DNA of 64,000 nucleotides from Hofstenia miamia (GCA_004352715.1 SCFE01000028.1:1401465-1465464); one strand, 5' to 3'; positions 23,131-36,959 are shown, counted from the first letter of the stretch. Made by a program: numbers and translations. Notes: generated from the letters alone by a model not told the origin.

Positions 23131-26100
23131 TTAAATTCTGATCGCTTAGAACTACACAATGAATATTCAAATTTTTGTCTTAAACCAACAAAAAACCTAA
23201 AAATTATACAAACGTATTAACTAACAATGCTTAATGTTAAGAAATGCAGTCAATAATTATTCAAATTGATGTAGCAAAATAGGCTTTTTTAACTTATTAC
23301 GACAAGTATACAACTAAGAAAGCACAATTTATGTTCAGTTTGTATCTTTGACTTTAGACTGTTTTGCCTCAATGAGAAAATATAATAATTTTATAACAGC
23401 ATTGAATTTGTAATTTTGAATTAATCAAATTTAGAAACACTAAGCAATGATGTAATACACTATAAATACATTCAGCAGGTGTATGACGTCAAGCAAAATA
23501 ATTTCAATATCTATTCACATGCTACATTGCATGGTGTGCTTCATGAGCTTCAAGAAATTACATTAATTGTTAAACATGGTTTTTCAGGTTTTTCCACAAA
23601 AGCGGCATATTTTAATGGTTTTAGTTAGTTTCTGCATTTTTTCAAATTTTAGAATTAGTAGTTATTTTTAAGTAACTGAAGATGACCTGCTCCATAAATA
23701 AAAACCAGAGAAGAAAAGTAGTATGATTATATACAACATGGCTCGCTGGATTGTACACTGAGTAACAAAGAATTACTATGGTATACATGTGTTTCTCTCT
23801 AGATTCCATTTCATAACTAAGAATATCAATTGAGTTAGAATACATTAGCTTTCTGCTAATATACGAATGTTGTGCTACAACTTCTTTCACATGTTTTCCA
23901 TATCCTGTGTGTCTGTGTTCTCACCAGACTAGTTTGCAAGCCGAGCTTGCACCACATTGGCATTACAATGAATCAAAAAGGAGCTTTGTTTAAAAATAGC
24001 AAATTTACTGTTCTGATTTTCTTATTGTTCTATTCTATGATCTACATTTAAGTAGGTCATGTCCTTTCAGTATACGTTTTTTGTGTTTCGCAATGTTTTA
24101 TATTGACATGCTTATCAAATGACTTGAAGAAGTGTATAAAACTATTCTATGAAAGCAAGCTTTTGCAAGATGTTATAGAGCTTAAACGAGCCTCATTGAC
24201 GAGTTGTGCCGAGCATAAAAGTTTTGGCTCGTTGACAAGTCTCCAGATTCACCAGCTGCGTAATACATTCTGCTCAAGTTATAGTTATATTTAGATCAGT
24301 ACCTATCTTTTTGCTTTGCTTTAATATAATTTCAATTATTTAGAATTGACATTACCAAAAAATATCAAGTGTCTTATAAATAAACTAAGATAATGAAAAC
24401 CTCATAATTTAAAATATATTTTAAAATACATTATCCCATAATCTTGCTTAAAATTTATTAGGAATGTAATAATAGAAATGTGATATAATAGTTTATTTCC
24501 TTGACAATGGATTTAAAGTTTCTAAAAAGGTATTTGCACCAGCAAATTCCATAATACTTATTTTCGACAAATTCTTTTTATATGTTAATCAGATTTTAAT
24601 GAGTATTAGACGTGATTCATAGTATTAGTAGACAAAAAAGTCATGAAAGGTTGCAAAACAAAGCTGAGCAAAAACAACAGCAAATCAGGCAACTAATCAC
24701 AATATTCATCCGTTTAGCTGCTGTCTCGATATTCAATATTTTTTTATCGAGTGCCACTAGTTTCAATCGAATGGATTAGCAAAGACACGAACTTGATTTG
24801 TGTGAAGAATGTGTGTACAGTTGATTTGAAAAAAATTTCAATAAATAATTTTGCTTGAGTAACTCATTTTTGTTAGCATTATATAATGCAACGTAATGCA
24901 CGAGACAAAATAACTAAAGGGGATGAGTAGCAACATTTTGATACATATAGGAAAGATGGCTTGCTAAATCTATGCTAATATATCATATAAATTTAAGAAT
25001 TTGCATAAAATAAAATATATAAATAAATAATTCAAGGTTGACTAATTTTGCAATAAACTGAAAGTCTAGTGTATTTTTATATGTCAAAAATTATTTAGCT
25101 ATCAGATATTTTTGGAGAAATCTCATCCTCGGTTTTCAACTCATCAATTTAAAATAATATGTTATTGGCAATTTCAACTTAATAGTAATTGACAGATACT
25201 TCAGAAATGCGTGTATCTGTCAAGAAGGGATAGAAAGACATTTCAAACATTAAAATTTGCTTTTTGGAGTTTAGTCTTCCACTTCCTGTTGCGAGAATTT
25301 CTACACGCACTGTTTTCTGAATTAATGATATATGGGAACTACCAAACAAATTACTTATAGTTTATTGGCAAAAATGTAGCATGAAAAGTTTCCAACCAGC
25401 AGTTCTGTGCAAATATATCTAATCCATGCAGTTGAAAATCTTTATTGAATTTTGCATTTAGCATTATTTCTATTTTAGTATTCGATATTCCTATAAAATG
25501 CCATGCAAAAAATATCAGTGTGTTAAAATCTATCAAAAATTATGTACTGCAAGTTTTAAAATAATCTACATAGGTGCAATTAGGTTTTTGAATGGTGCAC
25601 AAAATTCATTGATATATTCGAATTTTATTTTGTAAATATCTAGAATATAATTCAATTTTTAAATTATTCAAGATATTAACTCCCCATCTGTGTTAAGCAC
25701 CCTGTTGCTCTTATATGATCGATGTACAAAATTAATAAAGATAGTTAGAAAGCCTAGATTCACATAATGGCAACTCACATCAACGGTTGATGCACTCTAT
25801 CGAGGTTCAACTCGGAGACGATTCTCAATTTTGTATCAATTGATAGAGATACTGCTTTGGGTCAGGAAATTCTTACTTTTTTCATTTTAGGATGGACATC
25901 TGTGGCACTACAGTGCTACAGAGATCTATGATTTCAACAATTAATCATTATAAATGAAAATAAATAAGCACCTAATATCGGCTTATTCGTGTAATAATAT
26001 ATGCTACAATTAAACAACGGCATTAATAGTACTTGGTAAACACTAACAAAATTGAGTATATTTTAAGAGGATGCGCACCGCAGGTCTTTTTCTCGTACCA

Positions 26101-27794
26101 ATTTTGGTATATATATTAGGGTATTTATTTTGTGTCCAAAATTCAAATCCGATGAAAGCGCTTTTGTTGTTTAAGGCTTGGTGCAAGAATGCTTAGATTA
26201 AGAAATTTAGGGTTTCCCTCTCTCATAAGTGGGCGGCGTTTTTGTTGCTACTAATGTTCATTAAAATGCTACTAATGCAGCACAGATATGAAAGATATAA
26301 GAATTACATAATTTTTCTGCAAATTTTTTTGAAATATATTTTTTTGATTTGCTTCTAATAGCATCATGCCTAAAAAAATTCATGTGCTAATAAACCGACA
26401 TAAAAGTCATATTCTTTGACTCAAAAATGGAAGGTGTGTGGATCTACTGTTATGCTATTTCAATAATCAAATAAAGAATATAATGATAATGAGAAAATTT
26501 AAAGAAATAATTTAGAACAGAAGCCATATTTAGAAATGTGTGTCCAAAGGGACAGCCTATATATTTGCAACAAATATAATCAAAGAGATCCATTGAAAAG
26601 AAACCATTCAGGAAATGATTAAAATAAATAAGTATTACTTTTAAATTGCATATAGTATAATAAAGATATTCTCTGAAAACGTGAACATATAAAACTACTT
26701 TAAATAATTAAAGAAATAGGAACGTGATAGTTAAGTTGCGCACTTAGACTGTTCATAAAATTGTTTACTTTGATTTCAAATTATTGTATAGTAAGCATAA
26801 TTTAAAATTACTTTGAATTTCAATTTTTGAAGAACAGATCAAACTTCGAGTAAAACACTTTTAAAATTAAATTTTCCTGAATTATTAATAGCCTTCTATT
26901 GAAAAATTTCCACTTAAGTTTAAATTAGAGTTGAGAGACTAAATTCTTTGTTTCATCACTGGATCGTTTATGATTTCTAAGTTTAAAGCCAACTCCACAC
27001 TTTGATTTTTTATAATAAAGGTAAGTAGTAATTACTCTGCTTATAACAATCTGCTTGGATATTGCTACTGATTCAAGGTTGAAGAAACACTTGACTTAAA
27101 AATGCAGACATCGAATTCATAAGTCAAATTATATTAAAAAATTTTATACACAGAGAATGCGACCTCTTAAACTCTAAATCCGCGAACTATAATTCCATAA
27201 CTGCCAAGAGAAAAGAAATCTATTCATTAAACTAGTGAGTCCATAATGATTTTGATGTGAGGAAAATAGCTGAATGCTTGTAACACTATTCTTCAATGTA
27301 TCTGCTTCTAGCAAATATTAAGTTTCGTGAGGTTTTACTGCACTATACTGCTGCTTAGTTCTTTAGCTTAAAGCCATATCAAATAACTGTGAAAATATGG
27401 TGAAAAAAATTCTTCAATAATATTAAAAAAGTTAAAAATATAAATGTTATTATTGAGGTGTTTATCAATGTCACTTCACTCTTCAGTGATTTACACGTTA
27501 CAAACACACATTAATAGATTAATTAACAAAATTTTATCTATGTACTAACTACCTCTTAGCTTAAGGTTGATATTGTTTAAATGTCAAATGAATAGGTTTA
27601 TCTTACTTAAAACATTTCATAAATTCATTCAGTAGACGAAATTGTGGAAATTTTAAATAAAATTCAACTAAAAACTTGCCTGAATTTTTAGCGGGACTCC
27701 AGCACCAAGCTTAGTTGAACTCAATATTAAAATTTTATATAGGTATACATTTTACGTTATAATAAAATTTATATAATGCTTTGTTGTATGGTAA

Positions 27795-27802
<8 letters not shown>

Positions 27803-27832
<30 letters not shown>
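27803..27832. repeat. (AT)n microsatellite
   Basis: About 15 AT units, read directly. Confidence 0.95.
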
Positions 27833-27836
<4 letters not shown>

Positions 27837-29182
27837 TATTAGTGATGTGCGGGTACTGGCGGCTATGGGTACGCTTTTCATTCTATATAATGTGTATCTT
27901 AACTCTAACCAACCCATGCAATTTCACAATTTGTGATGGTCTCTAAAAATATTATTTACACGCTTAAAACTTACAAAATAAGAAAGATATTTGGATCTGA
28001 GTCTCATCCTCTTACATTTGCATTTTTAACTCACACCCGATCAATTAGGGGATCTATTTGCAGAAAACAAAGTTGTTGAAGCTCGGTTTGCTTCCATGGC
28101 TATGAGAAGAATTTGAAGTCTATTCCAAATATTTGATCTTCCTTTGAAAAATATTTTTTGTACTTCAAACACATGAATAATCTTTTATCTCACATTTTTG
28201 CGCACTTATAGATAGATGTATCATTAATCGAGTAGTTCCAAATTTTTTAATAGATTTAAACAAAATTATTTGAAGATGTGGACAAACAAACGACTGTATC
28301 TTTATTATATATATATATATAAAATTTCGCTATGTGAATAAGAAATTTATTATTAATATTTCTAGCTACTCATTGCTGTTGTAAAGTAACAGAAAAGTTT
28401 CAAGTTTCTTATAGGACTTGTATAAACATACAAATTACACAAATGCAAATACCAGTTGTACATAATGTAGCGGCGATGGGGGTATATTTCGTCCGATATA
28501 AAAGTTAGTTTTAGTAGTTTAGTGTTTAGTTCTGTTTAACTTGTTTTTTGTATACTATTACTTAACCGAATTTTCTATATAATATCACGAGTGTGTTACT
28601 TAATTAGATCTAATGTTCGATGAAATCAAAATTTAAAAAATGCTAAGCTAAGGGAGTTGTAGTTTCCTACTTTTTTATCATTAAGGCGTTTTAAGAATTT
28701 AGTAACATTGATTTTCTTAACCTCTGCTTTCTGAAAACATAAAAAACGATGGGGATAGAACGGCGTCGCAGGGCTGAGAGAGGCACCAAGAACATGAAAT
28801 CTCAAGGAACTGGAGATGAAAAACTAAGCACGGCACGGGACGAGCACGGGTCCGGAAACAAAAAATGTGAGATCAGTAGATATTCGCATTTGATCTGCAG
28901 TATGAAATATCAGTTTTGGAAGTGAAAAAAAATCATTTTCACAAATTTCAATGAAAATATTTCCCTCCAGACACAGAAGATTTATATGCTTTGCTGCAGT
29001 TGCCTTTATCAAGGTTTTTGACATGCAAAAGTGGGCATTCATTGCAAAATTGAAAGTAAAATTCTATAATACCCTGGTAAATACTAATATAAATGCAGAA
29101 GAAATTTGTTAATTGGTTATCAGCTAGAGCTAGCAGTTGCCATTAAAGAAATGAATACTGATATACATAGATGCATCAATAT

Positions 29183-29184
<2 letters not shown>

Positions 29185-29217
<33 letters not shown>
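29185..29217. repeat. (AT)n microsatellite
   Basis: About 16 AT units, read directly. Confidence 0.95.
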
Positions 29218-29219
<2 letters not shown>

Positions 29220-29537
29220 GCATAGCATAGAATTTTGAGAAATAGCTCGAAATTTCAGTGCTTAAACTTATAAAAGGAATTGATTAAAATTTGTTAAAAT
29301 ATAGTGTGATAGGCTGTTCCTTTATGCACAAGAAAAGTAAGTTTTCATGCGCTAAGGGATATTTATCATCATTAAATATTTGCACAATTATATTTTATAA
29401 AACACTTGCTGCATGTCCACAAAAGTGAAAGCTTATTATTTGAAGTAAACTTTATTGTGCAAAAATTAAAATATAGCACAGCAATAGATTGACTTTCTTA
29501 ACACCAAGTATCCCATTATGCCTTTATAAAGTCACAA

Positions 29538-29820
29538 ACCGTTTTTTCACATTCTCATACAATTTAGTCACACTTATGGATAGGTGTTCATTTCTGTTAT
29601 GGTGAAAGTTTGTCATAAAAGTTATTCGTGAGTTTAAAGTACATTAAATATTAACATTTTTTTAAATGGAAAATTGCGTTTTTTGTAAAAACGTTCACAT
29701 TCTTTCCAAACCTAAAGCCCATGGCATCAAAAACTAACTTTAACTAATTGGCGTTTTATCAAAGTGTTACCCATGTACGGTCCACGGTGTACAAAGTAGT
29801 CACAGATCTTCCATTCGTAT
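29538..29820 (+). repeat. Dispersed repeat family M, copy 3
   Basis: One of the longest copies. In order it has AACCGTTTTTTCACATTCTC, TTATGGTGAAAGTTTGTCAT, AAAAGTTATTCGTGAGTTTA, TTTTTTTAAATGGAAAATTG, CATTCTTTCCAAACCTA, AGCCCATGG and GTGTACAAAGTAGTCAC. Each block is found in at least one other copy. No frame remains open. Confidence 0.6.
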
Positions 29821-31254
29821 GCACGAATCAGGGTGAAAGTGATTTTTTCAGATTTGAGATCTTTGGTATTTACTGAGCTATTAGTGATATTTTTATAGAA
29901 GCAATCACAAATTGTAAAAAAATGCCGGGTTGGTTAAGGCTAAAACAACTTACACAGTTACGACTTTCCTCGTTTGTGGAAATGATGGCATCATTAAAAA
30001 ATACAGACTACCTGGACCAACCTGTAGATCTTAAAATATTAAAACTTCTTAGTATTATATAATTTTTCATTTAATGAGTAATAAATTTACTGCTAAGAGC
30101 AGTGACTAAGGAAAAGAAGGGGCTGGGAGTGCTGGAGCTCCAATAATTATCACAGAAGTGAGCAGGGGAACACTTATTTTTGCATTAAATTTTCCAAAAT
30201 TTAAGGTTTGTATAGAAACATATATTATTGTAATGTTCTCCCTACATGACTTACTCAAATATATTATTTTAATAATTAAAATAAGTTGAATTTTTACTTA
30301 AGTTCTTAAATATAAAGTTGGTTATCTTAACTACATATAGTTGAAGAATACAAAAACTTTTATTTTCTTTGAAGGAAATCTATGAATATTGGTTAAACTG
30401 ATAAGCAGAAGTCAACAGTTATAATGATTCTATATGCTCTTGGTTCTCTATGTCGCATCTAATGACACAATAACTGTCTGGAAGTATATCAGTTAAGTTC
30501 CCTAATAATACTATTGTTTTTTAGCCCCTGGCTAAAGATCAATTTCATACAATATAGCCCGCCAATTTTTAAATTTGGAAATTTACAGGGCGAATATAAA
30601 TTACAAAATTCAGATAATTTTCAAACAAGAAAGTAGAGTTATAGTACTTGATTATAATTAATAACTGAGAACATTTTGATATTAGTAACACATTTTCTAA
30701 ATGTTCTTGAGCATTTGAATATAATGTTATTCAAAAAAACAACAATTGCTGACCCTATTAACAGCTATTAATAGAACAAAATTCGTGTGAACTTGTAATG
30801 GCTTATGTAATGTGTTTGGATGAGCTATAAAAAATTCTTAATTTAAAACTGTCACTAAGCCTTTATATTAGCATTAATGATGCATATGTATCATAGATTA
30901 CAATGCATAGTAAACAATACAATTTGCTGTCACTAAAAAGTGACAAATGTTAAACAATGAGAAGAAAAATGCACTTTTATTCTCTAAATTTTTTTGCATT
31001 GAAATTCTTTCTGTACTTCTTTGTTATGCGCTCTCATATTAGATATGATCTCTTATACATGTACAAAAATGGATTTTAAGTATTTGCTACCAGATCTATT
31101 CAAAAGTTCACAAATTGTAGCTAACTAAAAACTTCAGTACTTAATAGCAAATCAGATTTGCGTGTTAAAGCAGCTAAAAATGGTTAAGCTAAAACAATAA
31201 ACAGATGTGTGACTATTTAGCGTGCTACAGTTTTTTGCAAATCACAGTAAGGAA
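29821..31254. other. AT-rich non-coding stretch
   Basis: Nothing recognisable on either strand. Confidence 0.45.
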
Positions 31255-32452
31255 TTTAAAAAAAACTACAAAAATGCTTTTTTAATGGAATGCGTCTTGC
31301 TTTAAACTTTTTTTTTTATTTTAAGAAACATGAAAAACCCGTGAAAAACGTGCAAAATTTCCGCCCAGATCAAAAAAAAAAGTGTTTTATATATGAAAAA
31401 AAAGGGTAGTGCAAATATAAAATTTGTCACACACTACTAAACACTTTGATTCCTGCACAAATATTGTGGCTTCACTTAGTGAAATTGAAAACAATGCACT
31501 GTACTATATTTGAGACTATGTATCCAAAAAAGAGGATCTGGAGTGTGCAGACTCAAAATCAAACGTGGAACTCCCCTTTTTTTTTTTACACCCGGTTTTA
31601 AAATTTTACCCCTGCTATTTAAGGAAAACACATTTTATGCGCTAAAAAAATTTATTTTGTTTTTTTAATTTTTTAAAATGTGTCATTTTTTTTTTTTTTT
31701 TCATTTTTTTTTAAACGATTTTCCCAATTTATCCCTTAAGGGGTTTTTTTTTAAAAAAAAGATGACATTTAAAATTTTTAAAAGAGTGTAAAATAGCCCC
31801 ACAAAAAAAAAAAAACTTTTTAATTTAACTATGTAGTTTTTGATATGTATTAATGTCAATATCATTGTTTATAAGTTCTTTATAATTTTTTGAATGAAAG
31901 TAAGATATCAATTTATTTTTAATATAATTTTTCAAGTTTTATTTTATGACAAATTGCCGATATTAAGAACATTAATGTTGTAAACTTTTCAGCCTGTTCA
32001 TTTTTTCTCATGATTTAAGAATTTCCCCCCCGGGTTTTCAGTCTGTGTTTTTGTCATTTAAAATACAGGGGGCCCCCCAAAATTTGTAAAAAAAAAAATT
32101 TAAAACAAAAAAAGGGTATATTTTTTAAAAAAAAAAATTTCCCTTTTATTTAAACAAATTTTACCCCCCCTCAAACCCGTTATGGAAGGGCGAAAACCCC
32201 CTATTTTCTTATATTTTTCCCCGCTCCCCCCCGTACGCAAAAAAAGCGTCGTCTGGGCAGCCAAACTTGTGGCCCCCAAATTTTTTTTTTCACACCCCAA
32301 AAAAAAAAAAACAGCCCGGGAAAAATCCCGGGAAAAAAAGCCATGTGGGAAAAGTCGAAAACCCCTTTCAAAAAAAAAAACTGGGGGGACGGGGGCTGAA
32401 AACGCTGGGGGGTTTTCATGGGGGGGGGGGGGGGGTTTTAAAAACCCATGAA
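31255..32452. other. Low-quality, homopolymer-inflated sequence
   Basis: Runs of A, T, C and G become abnormally long and frequent (for example A12 near 31805, T12 near 31690 and G16 at 32420-32435), and base composition swings to C/G runs just before the gap at 32453. This is unlike every other part of the window and looks like the unreliable end of a contig, not biology. Frames here should not be trusted. Confidence 0.75.
32160..32450 (-). pseudogene. Corrupted C-terminal part of a mariner transposase
   Basis: On the minus strand, one frame reads FSRDFSRAVFFFLGCEKKNL followed by GATSLAAQTTLFLR, and closer to the end SITGLRGGKICLNKREIFFF. These echo two mariner signatures: the YSPDLAPSD-FFLFG block that carries the third catalytic aspartate, and the final RW-x-KC-x-x-x-x-G-x-YF segment. 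Several conserved positions are replaced by homopolymer-driven residues, consistent with sequencing error. It lies just downstream, in the same orientation, of the intact mariner N-terminus at 32727-32894, so both probably belong to one element spanning the gap. The evidence is limited by sequence quality. Confidence 0.45.
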
Positions 32453-32726
32453 NNNNNNNNNNNNNNNNNNNNNNNNNNNNNNNNNNNNNNNNNNNNNNNN
32501 NNNNNNNNNNNNNNNNNNNNNNNNNNNNNNNNNNNNNNNNNNNNNNNNNNNNNNNNNNNNNNNNNNNNNNNNNNNNNNNNNNNNNNNNNNNNNNNNNNNN
32601 NNNNNNNNNNNNNNNNNNNNNNNNNNNNNNNNNNNNNNNNNNNNNNNNNNNNNNNNNNNNNNNNNNNNNNNNNNNNNNNNNNNNNNNNNNNNNNNNNNNN
32701 NNNNNNNNNNNNNNNNNNNNNNNNNN
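32453..32726. other. Assembly gap, 274 N
   Basis: Falls within the mariner element, between its N-terminal helix-turn-helix region and its degraded C-terminal part. Confidence 0.95.
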
Positions 32727-32894
32727 TTGCAAAGATTCATTCCTACTTCGGAACCGCGCAAACCACGACCTGACTGTTTCATAAGAAATTGTAATGTCTG
32801 GATATGCAGCATGCAAACGGTCATGACATTGCCTTGCCGACAATTTGCTGCGAAAGTCGTAGTTGATAAGAAGACGCAGTTGTTGCTTTTCCAT
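32727..32894 (-). CDS. Mariner transposase, N-terminal fragment (runs into gap)
   Basis: Fifty-six codons from the methionine at 32894 read cleanly into the gap. The sequence begins MEKQQLRLLINYDFRSKLSA and continues with a helix-turn-helix containing YETVRSWFARFRS. This is the first DNA-binding domain of mariner transposases (the SETMAR/Mos1-like branch), which recognise the element's own terminal repeats for cut-and-paste movement. The F-x-x-x-x-S-A-x-x-C-H-x-x-L spacing and the V-x-x-WF-x-x-FR-x-x-N motif are as expected. The catalytic core is lost in the gap. I could not identify the terminal repeat upstream with confidence. Whether the full gene is intact cannot be judged. Confidence 0.75.
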
Positions 32895-33059
32895 AAAACG
32901 AGAAACAACACGTAACTATGATTTTTGTTTTTGACGTCACCACGCTTATATATGCCTGCAGCCAAAAAAAGATAGTCCGTCATTCTATTCATTAACGCTC
33001 TAACTGTTGTCATGTCTTAAATGTTTTGTGTTGTGCTGTGTGTTAATAGTATGCAATAA

Positions 33060-33886
33060 TACAGAGAACCTTCGGGACTACCTGTATGTGTTCCGTTCAT
33101 TGAACGTTGCAGCATGCTCAGATTTTGTATATTCAATATCACACAAGACTGAAAAATCACGATTATGTATACAAGGTCATGACATTTCTTTTGAAAATGA
33201 AGTCAATGATCTTGGAATTATTGTATCACCAAGTTTTTGTTGGTCATTCTATGTTAATAACAGGATAAAAAGTGCAGTTACACAACCTACCCAAATGGAC
33301 ACATCCCTCTACAAAGATTAAGCTATACAAACATATTATAATTCCGAGTTTAATTTATGATTCGCAATGCTGATATGCAAGTTCCACACTGATTGAAAAG
33401 CTTGAACGGTTTCAAAAAAATGTATTGCTTGGGTTTCATCAATAAGTTATATTCCAGACTTAATCAAATATAACTTGCGCCCAAATTTGCTGAAGCTACA
33501 ATTAAGAGACGTGTATGTTTTAATTGATATTATACATGGAACGCTAAATTTGCAAATAATTAATTACATTTGGATTGAATATTCCCATAAATCTAATATC
33601 CCATTACTAAAAGTAAGACAAACTAAGAAGTTCTGGTACTACAACAGAATATCTCGTATTAGCAATTTTATAATACTGAAATTCCAAATCAACTTATTTA
33701 AAGACAATATAACTGTAAAAAAATTGTTGATATTTTCACACATTTTTTTCTTCAAAACTCACTACAAATCACAAGGCTGCTGCAAAAGATTTTTAATTTG
33801 TTTTTGTACATATTGTAGAACCTATTGTAATTTTAATAAAACTTAGCATGTAGTAAAGTTTATAGATAGATAGATAAATAGATAGT
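33060..33886 (+). pseudogene. LINE (CR1/jockey-type) reverse transcriptase 3' end
   Basis: Broken frames across about 800 bp read in order as the C-terminal part of a non-LTR retrotransposon ORF2. First comes NEVNDLGIIVSPSFCWSFYV then NNRIKSA (33195-33285), the DLG-I motif and thumb start. Next, in shifted frames, come KLYKHIIIPSLIYDSQC and STLIEKLERFQKNVLLGFH (about 33320-33440). Then come LRPNLLKLQLRDVYVLIDII (33475-33534) and RQTKKFWYYNRISRISNF. Stops and frameshifts show it is dead. An AATAAA (33835-33840) and a TAGATAGATAGATAAATAGATAG-type tail (33863-33885) close the element, the simple-repeat 3' end typical of CR1/L2-like LINEs. It is 5'-truncated, as LINE copies usually are. Confidence 0.75.
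33863..33885 (+). repeat. (TAGA)n tail of the LINE copy
   Basis: Five to six TAGA units with one TAAA variant, directly after the LINE 3' end. Confidence 0.85.
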
Positions 33887-34074
33887 ATTGGGAGGCATAC
33901 GCAATTATCGGAATCTGAAGACCTCAACAGCCATTAACTGAAAAATAGTAAATTTAGATAAGGAAATATATATTAAAGCCAATAATAGTATATAAATAAA
34001 TATTTTGAACAAAAGAACAATATTTGGGAACGCAGTTGTATTGTGTTACAAACCATGTGTTAATTTCAATACAA

Positions 34075-34280
34075 GTGACTTAGGTCTAAATATTTCATTG
34101 GGACTGAAAGCAAAATGGTACTGTGAACCTAATTAAAGAATTTGGGGTTCCAAAATGTTATGTTAATTTTATATTCATAATTTCAACTAATTTTGGGCAA
34201 AGTTTTAAGTGATGTAATAGGACCACTTGGAAACAGGGAAAAGAATTCTATGGGATTAAAATAGTTTGAGACTTTGCAAG
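34075..34280 (+). repeat. GGGACT repeat family copy
   Basis: GTCTAAATATTTCATTGGGA then CTGAAAGC at the left, and AATTTTGGGCAAA, GGACCACTTGG and GAATTCTATGGGATT at the right, align block by block with 22912-23130 and with the split copy at 6600/7495. Confidence 0.55.
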
Positions 34281-36959
34281 CACATAGTTTTCCTAGTGAT
34301 AAAGTGCAACTAGAAATCTTTTAGGGGAATTACTTCTAATGCTTTTTGAGAAATCTTGCTAACAGACAGAAATGTGTAGCAAAGCAATACCTCCTTGAAG
34401 GAAGTAAAAAAATGAGACATAAGCTCATCAATATACATCAAATGAAGCAAAAGTCACAAGTATTTGGATTTATGCAAAAATGTAGCTGTACAAGAGACCA
34501 AGTTAACTAATGCACTTTCAATATATAATTTACATAAATCTATGAAAATTTACCGGATCCAGTGTGCCTGCTCCACAATTCTTCAAAACCTAAATTTAGG
34601 ATATAAGGCTTATTTACTATGGATACTAGTAATAACACTACAAAAGTCATGTTTGATTTCTTATGTTATTTGCCATACAAAAGAAGTATAACTAGTGATA
34701 TGTCCATTGAACTAAATCTGATCGATAAATTTTATCAGCTCAATACATTTTTACTTCTTCTCTATAAACGAATAACTGGTATGATCAAATTTGGCACCAA
34801 AGCCAAGCTAGCTCACCTGATGCGCGTCCCTTTAAATCACTCACAATCACGTTTTCAACCATATTAGCAAGCCACGCAAAAATTTTTGCAAATGATAATA
34901 GCATATGATCATACAAATTTCGCATAAAAAACTTAGCATTTTTAGTTTCAACTATGCCTTATTTTTATTAATAATCACATTGGCCTATTGATAAATTTAT
35001 AATAAATATTATAAGCGGCGTTTTAATGAACCAAGTGGCGACATTGCCGATTGCCGGTTCATTTTACGTTAATTTTACGTTAAATTGACTGTAGTACATT
35101 TCAGAAAAATGTTTTAGGAGCCTCATCAAAAAATCGCTCTTCAATTATGTTCACTAAATTTAATGTTAAACTCTAGTAATGCGTAAACCGCTATTGCATA
35201 AAAATCCAATGCTGGGAAAAATTTTTGTTGCCCCAAATGGTTAAATGCCGCATTTAAACTCCAGTATTGCGTACAGTTTCTGAAGAACATATTCTTCATA
35301 ATTATGAGGGTGTTGGAAACCTTTTAGAAGTGGAAGAAATTTTTCTCAAAAATATGCAGAAAAACAAATGCCAATAAAAAATTTCGAAATATTTCTGAAA
35401 TCATTAATATTTTTTATAAAACTGTACATTCTGTGGACTTCTTACTGCATTTTAGTTATGTGCGGGTAGGAGTTTTAGTGCCCCACCTGCTCGGAAAAAA
35501 AATGACCAAACTGCAACTAGTCATCATATCATTTACCATAGTAAATCATCTGAAATTTTAGGAATACAAAAATCTCAATTGAAGGAAATTTATGAATGTC
35601 ACGATATCAGAAATTAAAGTAAAAAATCCTAATGGAAAAGCAATCTTCATTAAAAAAATTTCAATTCTTATATAATCAGCATCATAGATAGATTGTCCTA
35701 GAATCCTTCAATCTGTGAATGAATTTATTACATTGGGCCTCCATTTTTGGTTTAAAATCCGTTTGCAAACATCATAAGTTTTTCATATGCAATTAACACA
35801 AGAGATATATTATTGAAAAATAAATAATACCCACACACGCTGTTTTGTAATATTTAATCAAATTGATTGTTATATAACCATTTTAAATGTATTCCTCACG
35901 ATTCTGAAATTGTTTTTACTTAGAGGTATTATAAGAGAAACTGTTAGTATGTCCTTAGCGGCACTCTAAATTTGCNTATATATTTGATGGCAAAATATAA
36001 TTGAAAGCATTATGAATTCATCCTAAGGTTGATTTTAGATGAAGTTAAGATCATTTTCTTATCCGCTTTTTTAAATTTGAAATATGGCTAATTAATAAGT
36101 TAATGGCGTGAACATAAAATAGAGACATAGAATTGAACACAAAAAGTAAATAATTTGGCATTTATTTTAAACGAAATCAATTTGTTTAAGTAGTGGAAAA
36201 AATTCACTTAAAAAGAGCCTTCTGGATTGAGCGAAACAAATAGTTTGTTAAGTAGAACGCCTTATATAGAAATAAAGACAAAACATTGTAAAGATTTCCA
36301 ATTAGAGTTATTAAATTTTATATTACTTTACTAATTGTCAAAGACTTTCCTGTTGAGAGAGCCTACTTCTAACTAAATTTATTCACCGTTTATACACCAT
36401 GCCACGCTCTATTTATATACAAGACTTCAATCACTTTTTCAAGACAAAAAATATGTTATGAGAAAGGTCAACTCAGCAAATCAACTGAAGTTGTAATTAT
36501 TGAAAATTTTTCCTGAATTTTTCTCAAATAAATTGAATTTTAAAAACAACACAGCATGTCTTTTAACAGTTTCATTCGAACATTTCCAGTGATATTCTGT
36601 TTCACAAAACATGCATATCTTACGGATTTTATTTCATTATTTTTCGTTGGCAGTAATGAAATTTTATTCTCATTTTCGTCTCAAAGAGTGACTTGATTTT
36701 TTCAAATACCGAATATGAATTTCTTTAATGATTTTTTGTAATGCTACATTTATTAATTGCTAAAATTTGCCAAAAATCGTTAGTAGATCCAAAACAAACT
36801 TTCAATAAACCTAATAGGGTAAAAGACCATTTACTAAGAATGCAAAAAAACAATAAGCAATACTAGTGTACACTTACATATCATCAATACAATTTACACA
36901 AATCAAGATATGGGTTTTAAATTTGAACTTTTAGTTGTATTTGATGTTAATAAGAATTT
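34281..36959. other. AT-rich non-coding stretch
   Basis: Includes a single N at 35976. GTGCGGGTAGGAGTTTTAGT near 35460 is a small GC-richer island. Plus frames at 34464-34691 and 34619-34867 show no family features. Confidence 0.45.

Larger units (their letters stand above)
23131..29544. other. Long AT-rich non-coding stretch with microsatellites
   Basis: About 6.4 kb without a supportable gene. It holds (AT)n runs at 27803-27832, 28306-28321 and 29185-29217. TAGTGATGTGCGGGTACT at about 27840 resembles an hAT-type terminus, but no matching second end was found. GGCACGGGACGAGCACGGGT near 28832 is a small GC-rich island of unknown origin. Confidence 0.5.

Noticed and set aside
22918-23220. A 100-codon plus-strand frame
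   Set aside because: It overlaps the GGGACT repeat. Its residues mirror the repeat words and there is no domain.
25780-25830. A GGTTCAACTC box reminiscent of a tRNA T-loop
   Set aside because: No acceptor stem, anticodon arm or D-arm can be formed around it.
27840-27875. TAGTGATGTGCGGGTACT as a possible hAT terminus
   Set aside because: No matching inverted end or octamer duplication was found nearby.
32182-32915. Several long plus-strand frames rich in lysine, glycine and proline
   Set aside because: They are produced by inflated homopolymers and the N gap. Only the minus-strand mariner reading is supported by motifs.
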